Source of the DNA: Actinomyces naeslundii
GTDB lineage: Bacteria; Actinomycetota; Actinomycetes; Actinomycetales; Actinomycetaceae
DNA length: 64,000 bases
Reading direction: 5' to 3'
Assembly: GCF_001956585.1 (NCBI RefSeq)
Contig: NZ_MSRR01000027.1
Span: forward strand, 36,264 to 100,263
Of the stretch, positions 50,406 through 59,041 are shown piece after piece (positions within the stretch are counted from its first letter, which is position 1; each line of letters starts with the position of its first letter). Both the position numbers and the translations under genes were made by a program. Under the pieces are notes generated by a model, which worked only from the letters and a program-made list of their open reading frames with translations, was not told the origin of the DNA and did no database searches.

Positions 50406-50645
50406 CGCGGAAGCCTCCTCGCCACCGAAACAACTCCACCAAACCACCCGCCGAGCACTCCTGTCCGGCCGGGTGGCATATTGACTCTACCTGCGCAAAC
50501 ACGCCCACCACCAGAGCATCCTCGAAGCCTGTGGAAAACCCAGAACAGCACCCTGCAGGCCGGGCGACAACCTCAACCTCCCCTTACGGACGCAGGCACC
50601 CCAGCTCGATCGGCCGAGTTCGTGGCCTGGTCGTCAGGTGCGGCC

Positions 50646-51761
50646 TCAGCCGGTCTGCCCGACGCGACCGGAGGAGAACATGAGCAGCCAGACGAGGTAG
50701 AGCCCGCCCAGCGCCGCACTGACCAAGCCCACCGGGATCTGGAAGGGGCTGAGCAGCCGTTGCGCCAGAAAATCGGCCCCGCCCAGCAGCAGCGCCCCCA
50801 CCGCCGCCGAGGTGATCATCGTGATCCCGGCCGACCGGCTCAACCGGCGCGCCAGCTGCGGTGCGGCCAGGGCGATAAACCCGATCGGCCCGGCCGTTGC
50901 CACGCAGATCGCCGCCAGCACGACGCCGTAGCCGAGCATCGCACCGCGCACTCTGCCGACCCGCAGTCCCAGGCTGGTCGCGGCGTCGTCGCCCATCTCC
51001 AGCAGGCCCGTGGGCCGCACGAGCCACACGACCTGGGACAGCAGCACCAGCGCGGCCAGAGCCAGGGGCCTGACCTGCCCCCAGGAGATCGCGTTGAAGG
51101 AGCCGTACTGCCAGGCCTTGGCCGCCTCGGCGCTGGGAAGACTGGCCTGGGAGATGAGGTAGCTGTTGGCCGCCGAGAGCATCTCGGATATGGCGACCCC
51201 GGTCAGGACCAGGTTGTCCCCACCCACGCCGCCGTGCCGCGAGACGAGCGCAACCGCCCCCGCGGTCACGAACCCTCCGACGACCGCACCCACCGAGACC
51301 TGGAGATCACTCGCCGACGCCGCCAGCAGGAGCATGAACAGCCCGCCGGTGGAGGCCCCGGTCGTGAACCCGACGATGTCGGGACTGCCCAGAGGATTTC
51401 GCGACAGGCTCTGGAACACGGCGCCCGACAGCGCCAGCATCGCCCCCACCAGCACCGCCGCGACCGCGCGCGGAAGCCGCTGGTTGAGGACGAAGAAGCG
51501 ATCCATCTTGCTTCCTGCCCCCGTCAGCAGCGTGTGCAGCGCGTCGGCCGCGGAGATGTTGTAGGCACCGAACAGCACCGAGGCAACCACCACGGCCAGG
51601 GCCGCGGCCAGTGCCAGCACCGTCACCACGGCGACCCGCCGGTGGACGAGGAAGGGCCTCTGTCCTCCAACGCGATACCGCAGCTGGGAGGCCGGTGGTC
51701 CGAGACGCACCCCCTCGATCAACGACGGCGAGCCGTCGGCCGCTTCCCGAGCTCGCCTCAT
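50646..51761 (-). CDS. FecCD-type iron-siderophore ABC transporter permease
   Basis: BtuC/FecCD-family permease of 371 residues with about nine to ten helices. Typical blocks are GAMLALSGAVFQSLSRNPLG, GFTTGASTGGLFMLL, TGVAISEMLSAANSYL and GPIGFIALAAPQLARRLS. The start overlaps the stop of the preceding permease by 4 nt, so the two probably form a heterodimeric channel. The binding protein and ATPase are encoded divergently from 52866. Substrate: an iron complex, inferred from the iron box. Confidence 0.9.
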   Translation of the reverse strand: MRRAREAADGSPSLIEGVRLGPPASQLRYRVGGQRPFLVHRRVAVVTVLALAAALAVVVASVLFGAYNISAADALHTLLTGAGSKMDRFFVLNQRLPRAVAAVLVGAMLALSGAVFQSLSRNPLGSPDIVGFTTGASTGGLFMLLLAASASDLQVSVGAVVGGFVTAGAVALVSRHGGVGGDNLVLTGVAISEMLSAANSYLISQASLPSAEAAKAWQYGSFNAISWGQVRPLALAALVLLSQVVWLVRPTGLLEMGDDAATSLGLRVGRVRGAMLGYGVVLAAICVATAGPIGFIALAAPQLARRLSRSAGITMITSAAVGALLLGGADFLAQRLLSPFQIPVGLVSAALGGLYLVWLLMFSSGRVGQTG

Positions 51762-52801
51762 CGCCCTCTCACCCCCATGCGCTGAATGACCATGAGCAGC
51801 AGCACCGGACCACCGATGAACGCGGTCACGACGCCCGCCTCCATCTCACCGGAGTCCAGGATGACCCGCCCCAGGATGTCGGCGGCCAGCAGCAGGACCG
51901 GGCCGGCGACAACGGAGACCGCCAGCAGCTTTCGCTGATCGGCCCCCAGGGCCAGCCGCAGCACGTGCGGGACCACCAGCCCGACGAAGGAGATCGGCCC
52001 GACCGCCGCTGTCGACGCCCCGCACAGGAGGGTGATCGAGGTGAGCGCCAGGGCCCGGGCGCGCCTCGGGCTGACGCCGAGGGCCTTGGCCTGCTCCTCC
52101 CCCAGCGCCAGGGCGTTGAGCGTGAGCCCCGAGGCCAGGGCCATCACCAGTCCGACGACGAGGAAGGGCGCCACCCACACCAGCAACGCAGCATCCCGGT
52201 CCGCCAGCGAGCCCAGAACCCAGAAGCGGTAGGAGTCGAAAGTGACGGAGTCGTACATGGTGACGGTCCCAGTGATCGACCGCAGGCTCGCCCCCAGCGC
52301 CACCCCGGCCAGCACGAGCCTGGCGGGTCCGGCGTCGGCGCTGCGCACAGACATGAGGTGGACGAGGAAGGCGGCCAGGGCGGCCCCTGCGAAGGCGAAC
52401 CAGAGGAAGTCGCCCACGTCAGTCAGCCCCAGCAGAGACATCGACAGGACCACCGACAGGGACGCCCCCGCATTGACGCCGAGGATGCCCGGCTCGGCCA
52501 GGGGGTTGCGGGTCAGCCCCTGCATGACGACCCCGGCCACGGCCAGCGCGGCGCCGACCATGACCGCCAGGACGGTCCGCGGCATCCGCAGCTGCCAGAC
52601 GATGATCGAGGCCATCGTCCTCTCCCCCGGTACGAAGACGCTCGCCAGCTCCTCCAGCGTCAGGTTGCGCGACCCGACGGCCAGGCTCGTCAGGCACAGG
52701 AGGACGGTCAGTACCGCCAGGACAAGGACGACGACGCCCGTCGGAACTCTTGTGGCCGCACGCCCCGTCTCGGGTTGCGCCCGAAGGGCGATCTCTGCCA
52801 C
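51758..52801 (-). CDS. FecCD-type iron-siderophore ABC transporter permease
   Basis: First of two permease genes, 347 residues, with VGAALAVAGVVMQGLTRNPL, GVNAGASLSVVLSMSLL, LAGVALGASLRSITG and GPISFVGLVVPHVLRLALG. The start lies 64 nt from the divergent binding-protein gene, so both share the short iron-box region. Mechanism: imports ferric siderophore delivered by the lipoprotein encoded at 52866. Confidence 0.9.
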   Translation of the reverse strand: MAEIALRAQPETGRAATRVPTGVVVLVLAVLTVLLCLTSLAVGSRNLTLEELASVFVPGERTMASIIVWQLRMPRTVLAVMVGAALAVAGVVMQGLTRNPLAEPGILGVNAGASLSVVLSMSLLGLTDVGDFLWFAFAGAALAAFLVHLMSVRSADAGPARLVLAGVALGASLRSITGTVTMYDSVTFDSYRFWVLGSLADRDAALLVWVAPFLVVGLVMALASGLTLNALALGEEQAKALGVSPRRARALALTSITLLCGASTAAVGPISFVGLVVPHVLRLALGADQRKLLAVSVVAGPVLLLAADILGRVILDSGEMEAGVVTAFIGGPVLLLMVIQRMGVRGR

Positions 52802-52847
52802 GTCCCCACCTTTTCCTCTGGATGATTCTTGATCAAAACGCCACGAC

Positions 52848-52866
52848 TGAGGTTAGCCTAAGGCCA
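52848..52866. promoter_or_regulatory. DtxR/IdeR-type iron box between divergent siderophore-transport genes
   Basis: The 19-bp site has a TTAGCCTAA core and matches the DtxR consensus at 14 positions, with the left half AGGTTAGCCTAA intact. It lies directly before ATG 52866. Iron-loaded DtxR would repress transport genes here. Confidence 0.6.
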
Positions 52867-53933
52867 TGACATCCCACTACAGCCGCCGCAGCGCTATCGC
52901 CTTCGCAGGACTGGCCACCGCCATCCCCGTCCTCGCTGCCTGCTCCAGCAAGAAGGCGGACTCCAACGCCTCCTCGTCAGCCAAGGTCAAGCCCACCTCG
53001 TCGGTGCCCACCGGCATGCCCGACGGCAAGGGCTCGGGCAAGGCCGACAACGTCTTCCCCCGCAAGGTCGTCCACTTCAAGGGCAGCACCGAGATCAAGA
53101 AGGCCCCCACCAAGGTCGTCATCCTGTCCACCGGTCAGCTCGACGTCGCCCTGACCCTGGGCGTCGTGCCGATCGGCTCGACCAAGGGCGATGGCGCCGC
53201 GACGGTCCCGGAGTACCTCAAGAAGGCCTTCCCCAAGCACGCCGACAAGCTGGGTGCCATCAAGGACGTCGGCTCGCGCAAGTCCCCCAGCGTCGAGGAC
53301 ATCGGCAACCTGTCCCCGGACCTCATCCTCGTCAACCAGGCCGGCAAGGACGACATCGACGCCCTCTACAAGTCCCTGTCCGAGGTGGCACCGACCGTCG
53401 TCACCCAGGGCAAGAGCGAGGCCTGGAAGCAGGACTTCCTGCTCATGGCCGACGCCCTGGGCAAGCCGGACACCGCCAAGAAGTGGATCGAGGCCTACGA
53501 GGCCGATGCCGCGAAGGCCGGCACAACCATCGAGGGCACCCCCACCGTCTCCCTGCTGCGCAAGACCAGCGACAAGCTCCGTATCTTCGGGGCGGTCTCG
53601 CTGGCGGGCTCGGTCCTGTCCGACATGGGCGTCGCCCGTCCCAGCACCCAGACCTTCACCGACAACGGCAACAAGGAGATCAGCTCCGAGACCCTGGCCG
53701 AGGCCGAGGCCGACTGGATCCTCTACGGGGCGCAGAAGACCCCGAAGGATGAGAAGGACAAGGACAAGAACAACACCGAGCTGACCGCCATGCCCCTGTG
53801 GGAGGGGCTCAAGGCCGTCAACGACAAGCACGCCGTGCGCGTCGACGACGACGCCTTCTTCCTCAACGCCGGCCCCACCGCGGCACGGCTCGTCATGACC
53901 ACGGTCACGGACACGCTGCCGAAGAAGAAGTAG
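52866..53933 (+). CDS. Iron-siderophore ABC transporter substrate-binding lipoprotein
   Basis: Lipoprotein with a lipobox LAAC at residues about 22-25 and a Tat-like leader (RRSAIAFAGL). The FepB/FhuD-type binding core shows KVVILSTGQLDVALTLGVVP, VEDIGNLSPDLILVNQAG and YKSLSEVAPTVVTQGKS, with the long connecting helix between lobes. The 355 residues fit the family. The ATG touches the iron box and no ribosome site is seen, so the message may be leaderless. The ATPase gene follows 3 nt after the stop. Confidence 0.9.
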   Translation: MTSHYSRRSAIAFAGLATAIPVLAACSSKKADSNASSSAKVKPTSSVPTGMPDGKGSGKADNVFPRKVVHFKGSTEIKKAPTKVVILSTGQLDVALTLGVVPIGSTKGDGAATVPEYLKKAFPKHADKLGAIKDVGSRKSPSVEDIGNLSPDLILVNQAGKDDIDALYKSLSEVAPTVVTQGKSEAWKQDFLLMADALGKPDTAKKWIEAYEADAAKAGTTIEGTPTVSLLRKTSDKLRIFGAVSLAGSVLSDMGVARPSTQTFTDNGNKEISSETLAEAEADWILYGAQKTPKDEKDKDKNNTELTAMPLWEGLKAVNDKHAVRVDDDAFFLNAGPTAARLVMTTVTDTLPKKK

Positions 53934-53936
53934 CTC

Positions 53937-54803
53937 GTGCCTGCTCCCGTCTCAACGGAGGCACCCGCGGACGCCCAGGCCCCCACCACGGGCCTGGGCG
54001 TCCGGGGCATCCACCTGGCCTACCATCCCGGTCACCCCGTCATTGAGGACCTGAGCACGGCCATCACCCCAGGCGCGGTGACGATGATCGTGGGTCCCAA
54101 CGCCTGCGGGAAGTCCACGCTGCTGCGCGCCATGAGCCGGGTCCTCTCCCCGGGCACCGGCCAGGTGGTCCTCGACGGTCGCGATATCGCCACCCTGGCC
54201 CCCAAGAAGCTGGCCCGGCGGGTGGGCATGCTCGCCCAGTCCTCCATCGCGCCGCCCGGGATCACGGTCCACGAGCTGGTGGCGCGCGGGCGCTATCCGT
54301 ATCAGTCGCTCCTGCACCAGTGGTCGGCCGACGACGACAAGGCCGTCACCGAGGCCATGGAACGCACCGACGTCGTCGGCCTGGCCAAGCGGCACGTGTC
54401 CTCCCTCTCCGGCGGGCAGCGCCAGCGGGTGTGGGTGGCCATGGCCCTGGCCCAGCGCACCGACATCCTCCTGCTCGACGAGCCGACCACCTACCTGGAC
54501 CTGGCCCACCAGGTGGACCTCCTCGAGCTGTGCCGCGACCTGAACACCGAGCTGGGCACCACGATCGTGGCGGTGCTCCACGACCTCAACCAGGCCTGTC
54601 GTTACGGGGACGAGGTGATCGCCATGCGCGCCGGCAGCATCCTGGCCCATGGCCGTCCCGAGGAGGTCGTCACCGCCGAGATGGTCGAGGAGGTCTTCGG
54701 CCTGGCGGTCCAGGTCATCTCCGACCCGCTCACCGGGACCCCACTGGTTCTGCCCCTGCCGCGCCGGGCATGCGGGACGACGTCGGCCGGTGAGGCCGGG
54801 TAG
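53937..54803 (+). CDS. Iron-siderophore ABC transporter ATP-binding protein
   Basis: FecE/FepC-type ATPase of 288 residues. Walker A reads GPNACGKST, the signature LSGGQRQRVWVAMAL and Walker B ILLLDEPTTYLD; the H-loop LHDLNQACRYGDEV is that of siderophore transporters. The GTG start lies 3 nt after the binding-protein stop. It energises the two permeases encoded on the other strand. Confidence 0.93.
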   Translation: MPAPVSTEAPADAQAPTTGLGVRGIHLAYHPGHPVIEDLSTAITPGAVTMIVGPNACGKSTLLRAMSRVLSPGTGQVVLDGRDIATLAPKKLARRVGMLAQSSIAPPGITVHELVARGRYPYQSLLHQWSADDDKAVTEAMERTDVVGLAKRHVSSLSGGQRQRVWVAMALAQRTDILLLDEPTTYLDLAHQVDLLELCRDLNTELGTTIVAVLHDLNQACRYGDEVIAMRAGSILAHGRPEEVVTAEMVEEVFGLAVQVISDPLTGTPLVLPLPRRACGTTSAGEAG

Positions 54804-54810
54804 GGACCGG

Positions 54811-54830
54811 AAGGGCCCGCAATCGGGCTT
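54811..54830 (+). terminator. Small hairpin after the siderophore ATPase gene
   Basis: GCCCG pairs with CGGGC around a four-base loop, extended by AA/TT with a bulge. It lies just after the stop at 54803. There is no T tract, so termination is uncertain. Confidence 0.3.
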
Positions 54831-55015
54831 CGGCCGAGCGCGATCATCCGCGAGCGCCCGCGATCGTCACTGCCACTCGTCGGCACCGGTCTTCGCCCGC
54901 GCTCGCGCCGATTACGCCGTGCCCTCAAGCCGAGACCGATACTCCACGATCCCGCTGGGTGGCCCTGACAGAACCTGCCAGGCGGTGGACCCGCGTCGAG
55001 ACGCGCGTTTAGTCT

Positions 55016-55041
55016 TCACATATCAACCTGCACTGATGTGA
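55016..55041. promoter_or_regulatory. Inverted repeat in the leader of the alcohol dehydrogenase gene
   Basis: TCACAT (55016-55021) and ATGTGA (55036-55041) are reverse complements around 14 nt and overlap the ribosome-binding GTGAGGA. A protein or hairpin here could control translation or transcription of the dehydrogenase. Confidence 0.3.
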
Positions 55042-55051
55042 GGACATACCC

Positions 55052-56107
55052 GTGACTGCTTCTGCTCCTGCCCTGCCCACCACCATGCGTGGCGTCGTCA
55101 TGCACGCCGCCGGTGACATCCGCGTCGAGGACCGTGAGGTCCCCCACGTCATCGAACCCACCGACGCCGTCATCAAGCTCGAGGCCGCCTGCGTGTGCGG
55201 CTCAGACCTGTGGCCCTACCGGGGCATCCAGCCCCTGGAGAAGGCACGGCCCATGGGCCACGAGTACGTGGGCACCGTCGTCGAGATCGGCGACAAGGTC
55301 AAGAACGTCAAGGTCGGTGACTTCGTCGTCGGCTCCTTCTGCCTGAGCGACAACACCTGCGAGATCTGTGAGGACGGCTACCAGTCGCGCTGCGCCAACG
55401 GCGGTTTCATCGGCGACACCCAGGCCGAGTACACGCGCGTGGCCCTGGCCGACGGAACCCTTGTCGTCGTCCCCGGCGGCAGGCCCGAGGACCCGGAGAT
55501 CATCGCCTCGCTGCTGGCCGCCTCCGACGTCCTGGGCACCGGCTGGTTCGGGGCCGTGGCGGCCCAGGCCGGTCCCGGCAAGACCATCGCGGTGGTCGGT
55601 GACGGCGCCGTGGGACTGTCCGCGGTGCTGGCTGCCAAGGCCCTGGGCGCCGAGAGGGTCATCGCTTTCTCCCGCCACGAGGACCGGGCCGCCCTGGCCC
55701 GCGAGTTCGGCGCCGACGTCATCATCGCCGAGCGCGGTGACGAGGGCGCGGCGAAGGTCAAGGAGCTCACCGGCGGCTACGGCGCGCACGGCGTCGTCGA
55801 GGCCGTGGGCAACCAGACCTCGATGATGCAGGCCATCGCCTCCTGCCGCCCCGGCGGGCACCTGGGCTACGTGGGTGTGGCCCATGGCGTCTCTCTGCCC
55901 GGGGACCAGCTCTTCTTCGCCGAGATCAACATGCTGGGCGGCCCCGCCCCTGTGCGCCGCTTCCTGCCCGACCTCATCGACCGCATCCTCAAGCGCGAGA
56001 TCAACCCCGGCAAGGTCTTCACCCTGCGCCTGTCCCTGGAGGAGGCCGCCGAGGCCTACAGGGCCATGGACGAGCGCCGCGCCATCAAGGTTCTCCTGGA
56101 GCCCTGA
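55052..56107 (+). CDS. Zinc-dependent alcohol dehydrogenase family protein
   Basis: Medium-chain dehydrogenase/reductase of 351 residues. The catalytic zinc region reads CVCGSDLWPYRG with GHEYVGTV; the structural zinc has four cysteines in CLSDNTCEICEDGYQSRC. The Rossmann fold begins TIAVVGDGAVGLSAVLAA. It is probably an NAD(P)-dependent alcohol or aldehyde reductase; the substrate is unknown. The GTG start has a GAGGAC site 7 nt upstream. The next gene, a flavodoxin-like oxidoreductase, is 122 nt away and may share a stress role. Confidence 0.9.
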   Translation: MTASAPALPTTMRGVVMHAAGDIRVEDREVPHVIEPTDAVIKLEAACVCGSDLWPYRGIQPLEKARPMGHEYVGTVVEIGDKVKNVKVGDFVVGSFCLSDNTCEICEDGYQSRCANGGFIGDTQAEYTRVALADGTLVVVPGGRPEDPEIIASLLAASDVLGTGWFGAVAAQAGPGKTIAVVGDGAVGLSAVLAAKALGAERVIAFSRHEDRAALAREFGADVIIAERGDEGAAKVKELTGGYGAHGVVEAVGNQTSMMQAIASCRPGGHLGYVGVAHGVSLPGDQLFFAEINMLGGPAPVRRFLPDLIDRILKREINPGKVFTLRLSLEEAAEAYRAMDERRAIKVLLEP

Positions 56108-56229
56108 TCCGGTCCGCACCCGCACGGCGCCCACGGTGCGTAGCATCTGGTGGGAGGGCACGACGTCGTTGACGTCTCCTCATCGACCGACGCACCGCCC
56201 GCCATCACCATCTGAAAGCAGGAGCGTTC

Positions 56230-56781
56230 ATGAAGACCCTCGTTCTCGTCTTCCACCCCGACATGTCCGCCTCACGCGTCAACCGCCTCCTGGCGGCCAG
56301 GGCCGAGACCCTCGGTGACGACGTCACCGTGCGCTATATGTACGACACCTACCCGGACCAGAAGGTCGACGTCGCCGCCGAGCAGGCCGCCCTGGAGGCC
56401 GCCGACCGGGTCGTCCTCCAGTTCCCCATGTACTGGTACTCCACCCCAGCCCTGCTCAAGCAGTGGGAGGACGACGTGCTCCTCTACGGCTGGGCCTACG
56501 GCTCGACCGGCAACGCGCTGGCCGGCAAGGAGCTGCTGGTGGCCGTCAGCACCGGCGGAGCCGGTGACGCCTACAGCCGCGAGGCCTCCTACGGCTACAC
56601 GATCACCGAGCTGCTGCGTCCGCTCCAGGCGACGGCGAACATGGTCCAGATGGCCTACCTCGAGCCCTTCACCACCACCGGGACCCTCACCATCACCGAT
56701 GAGGCCCTGGCTCAGCGAGTCGAGGACTACGCGGCCACGCTGGCGAGCAAGGACCTGCCCGTCCTGGAGCCTCACGGCTGA
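56230..56781 (+). CDS. Flavodoxin-like NAD(P)H-dependent oxidoreductase
   Basis: A 183-residue flavodoxin-fold quinone reductase of the MdaB/KefF type. It begins KTLVLVFHPDMSASRVNRLL, with the FMN-binding signature DRVVLQFPMYWYSTPALLKQW and GKELLVAVSTGGAG. It probably reduces quinones or electrophiles with NAD(P)H. A close paralogue of identical length forms the C-terminal part of the TetR fusion at 57453-58781. GACGTC occurs twice at 56162-56176, which could be an operator. An AGGAG site precedes the ATG. Confidence 0.9.
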   Translation: MKTLVLVFHPDMSASRVNRLLAARAETLGDDVTVRYMYDTYPDQKVDVAAEQAALEAADRVVLQFPMYWYSTPALLKQWEDDVLLYGWAYGSTGNALAGKELLVAVSTGGAGDAYSREASYGYTITELLRPLQATANMVQMAYLEPFTTTGTLTITDEALAQRVEDYAATLASKDLPVLEPHG

Positions 56782-56807
56782 GCGCGCCAGCACGTAGCTT
56801 CATATGC

Positions 56808-56847
56808 CCGAGGGCCCCGGACCGGCGAACCGGCCTGGGGCCCTCGG
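56808..56847. terminator. Bidirectional terminator between convergent genes
   Basis: A long stem (CCGAGGGCCCC and its complement, continued by CCGG/CCGG with a small internal mismatch) closes a CGAA loop. It lies between the oxidoreductase and GNAT genes. Confidence 0.8.
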
Positions 56848-56864
56848 TGCGTCTCGCGTGAGTC

Positions 56865-57359
56865 TCAGTCGCCGTCGGCCAGGTCCTTGAAGTAGCGGGC
56901 CACCGGCCAGCGCTGGAAGCCGAGCCCCTCGTAGGTCGCGCGGGCCGGGGCATGTCCGTGGTCCCCGCCGGTCTCCACAATCACCATGGCCATCCCGGCG
57001 GCCCGGGCCCGCTCCATGGAGTGGTTCATGAGGGCCCGCCCGATTCCGCGGCGCTGGTAGTCGGGGTCGACGACGACAATGTAGACCTCCCCCATCCTGT
57101 CCTCGGGGTGCAGGCGGGTGCACACCCAGCCCACCGGTCGACCGTCGAGGACGGCGACGTCGACGCCGTCGGGCTCGCCGTCGAGGACCTCGGCAAGATC
57201 CGCGGCCTGCCGCTGCCGCCAGCCCTCGGGGTAGAAGGAGCGGTAGACGAAGGCGGGCACGTCCTGCTCCATGAGCGGGAACACCGGGGCCCAGGCGCGC
57301 AGGGACAGGTCCAGCAGCGCCTGGCGCTGCTGTGGCCGGTACGCGACGATCTCAACCAT
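56865..57359 (-). CDS. GNAT family N-acetyltransferase
   Basis: A 164-residue acetyl-CoA-dependent acyltransferase. The acetyl-CoA binding motif A reads VDPDYQRRGIGRALMNHS, followed by the helix ARAAGMAMVIVETGG and the final TYEGLGFQRWP. The substrate, small molecule or protein, cannot be told. ATG 57359 gives the usual length. Bidirectional and minus-strand terminators flank it. Confidence 0.88.
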   Translation of the reverse strand: MVEIVAYRPQQRQALLDLSLRAWAPVFPLMEQDVPAFVYRSFYPEGWRQRQAADLAEVLDGEPDGVDVAVLDGRPVGWVCTRLHPEDRMGEVYIVVVDPDYQRRGIGRALMNHSMERARAAGMAMVIVETGGDHGHAPARATYEGLGFQRWPVARYFKDLADGD

Positions 57360-57394
57360 GCCGGAATCCTACGGCGCGCTCGGTGTCAACGCGC

Positions 57395-57426
57395 GGTCCC
57401 CGCCGGCGATCGCGCCGACGGGGACC
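57395..57426 (-). terminator. Terminator downstream of the TetR-oxidoreductase gene
   Basis: GGTCCCCG and CGGCG pair with CGCCG and CGGGGACC around ATCG, with one C/A mismatch. It follows the minus-strand gene that stops at 57453. Confidence 0.65.
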
Positions 57427-57452
57427 CAACGGGCTCAGGGGCGAACAGCGCC

Positions 57453-58781
57453 TCAGCCGAAGATGTCGAGCATCGGAAGCTCGGCGGTCTGGAGGACCGC
57501 GGCGTAGTCCTGCGCGCGCCGGGCGATGGCCTCGTCGGTGATCTCCAGGGCGCCCACAGACAGGAAGGGCACGGCGTACTTGGTGCCGATGACTCGCGAG
57601 GTGCCCTGCATGGGGCGCAGGAACTCGTGGATGGTGTAGATGTGCGCGCCCTCGCGGCCGTAGGCGCTGCCGGCGCCGCCGACGCTGACGGCCAGGAGGA
57701 GCTCCTTGCCGTGCAGGGCGGTGCCGGTCGAGCCGTAGGCCCAGCCGAAGGTGAGGACGTCGTCGAGCCACTTCTTGAGCAGGGGCGGGCAGGAGAGCCA
57801 GTACATGGGGTACTGCAGGACGATGCGGTCGGCGCCCAGCAGGGCGGCCTGCTCGGTGGCCACGTCGATGTTGAAGTCGGGGTAGATGTCGTACATGTAG
57901 CGCACGGTGATGTTGCCGCCGAGCGACTCCGCCGTGGCCCCGAGGGCCTTGTTGACCCGCGACTCGGAGATGTTGGGGTGGAAGACGAGAACGAGAGTGT
58001 TCACGGAGGACTCCCTGGTGTCGTTGGGCTGTGATTCGGGGGATGGTCCCCGTGAGGCGCCGTCACTCCCGGCGCCGGAGGTGGACAGGACGCTGCTCAG
58101 GCCGGAGAAGCCGCCGATGATGACCTCCAGCTTGGGAGCCATCGCGCCGCGGTCCAGCCAGGACTCCTTGGGGCGGAAGGGGACGCGGTCGGCGTCGTCA
58201 CCGCTGTGGAGATGGTGCGACCGATGCATACCCAGGGCGGCGCTCGAGCCGCCGAAGCGCTCGTCCCACATGCGGGTGGCGATGTCGATGCCGCGCTCGC
58301 TGCGGCCCGGCTGGCGCTCGGACTCGACCGTCTCGGCCATGGCTGCCGCCTGCTGGTGGGAGGTCAGGACCGTCGAGAGGGTGTAGTTGAGCGCCAGGTA
58401 GGCGTCCTCGGTGCGCAGGCCGCCCGAGACGAGGGCGTTGTGGGCACGCTTGGCCACGGACATGAAGGGCACATAGGCCCAGGCCAGGTCGATGAGCGTG
58501 TGGTCGAGGCCGGGGTTGGCGTCGAGCACGTCCCACAGCGAGTCGGAGAGCTGCCGCAGGTAGTCCTGCCAGCTCAGTCCGGTGGGCGGCAGCGTGACGT
58601 CGGCCGAGACGCGCTCCAGACAGGCCACGAGCAGGTCGTCGCGCGAGCTGACGGTGCGTCCCAGATCGGCTGTACTCACCCCCAGTCGACGCGCCACCTT
58701 GCCCATCGTGAACCGGTCTACGCCGAGCTCGAGAGCGGCTGTGACGACGTCGTCCCTGGTAAAACCGGCATTATGCTGCAT
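57453..58781 (-). CDS. TetR-family regulator fused to a flavodoxin-like NAD(P)H oxidoreductase
   Basis: A 442-residue frame in two parts. Residues 1-259 are TetR-like: a short HTH region (FTMGKVARRLGVSTADLGRTV) and an all-helical ligand domain, ending in a Ser/Pro-rich stretch. Residues 260-442 are a flavodoxin-fold oxidoreductase (NTLVLVFHPNISESRVNKAL, RIVLQYPMYWLSCPPLLKKW), a close paralogue of the gene at 56230. GTG 58004 in frame has an AGGGAG site 6 nt upstream and would give exactly 183 residues, the paralogue's length. So two products may be made: a fusion and a free enzyme. The TetR part may sense the enzyme's substrate. Confidence 0.8.
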   Translation of the reverse strand: MQHNAGFTRDDVVTAALELGVDRFTMGKVARRLGVSTADLGRTVSSRDDLLVACLERVSADVTLPPTGLSWQDYLRQLSDSLWDVLDANPGLDHTLIDLAWAYVPFMSVAKRAHNALVSGGLRTEDAYLALNYTLSTVLTSHQQAAAMAETVESERQPGRSERGIDIATRMWDERFGGSSAALGMHRSHHLHSGDDADRVPFRPKESWLDRGAMAPKLEVIIGGFSGLSSVLSTSGAGSDGASRGPSPESQPNDTRESSVNTLVLVFHPNISESRVNKALGATAESLGGNITVRYMYDIYPDFNIDVATEQAALLGADRIVLQYPMYWLSCPPLLKKWLDDVLTFGWAYGSTGTALHGKELLLAVSVGGAGSAYGREGAHIYTIHEFLRPMQGTSRVIGTKYAVPFLSVGALEITDEAIARRAQDYAAVLQTAELPMLDIFG

Positions 58782-58883
58782 AGAGCCTCCCGGGTTGGGT
58801 CATGCCCGTCAGCGTAACGAACCAGTAACAGGCAGCCAAATCGGATCCGCCTATCCGCGCGATGTTCGACGTCGTTTTTCCGC

Positions 58884-58904
58884 AATATGGCAGTAAAATA
58901 TGGC
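58884..58904. repeat. Direct repeat AATATGGC in an AT-rich promoter region
   Basis: AATATGGC occurs at 58884-58891 and 58897-58904, 13 nt apart, in an AT-rich patch between the divergent TetR-fusion and hisN genes. It may be an operator or promoter element. GTAACGAACCAGTAAC nearby, at about 58815-58830, is a further candidate. Confidence 0.35.
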
Positions 58905-59041
58905 GCGCCCCCTCATCCCGCCACCACCGCCCGAAATCTCAAGGTTTGATAACGACTCGGCGTGGTTCGACGGCGCCCGGTCGGTGGCGCGCCCGACGCC
59001 CCGGGGCGCACCCGAGCCCGCTCCCCCGCTACCGTGGTGCC

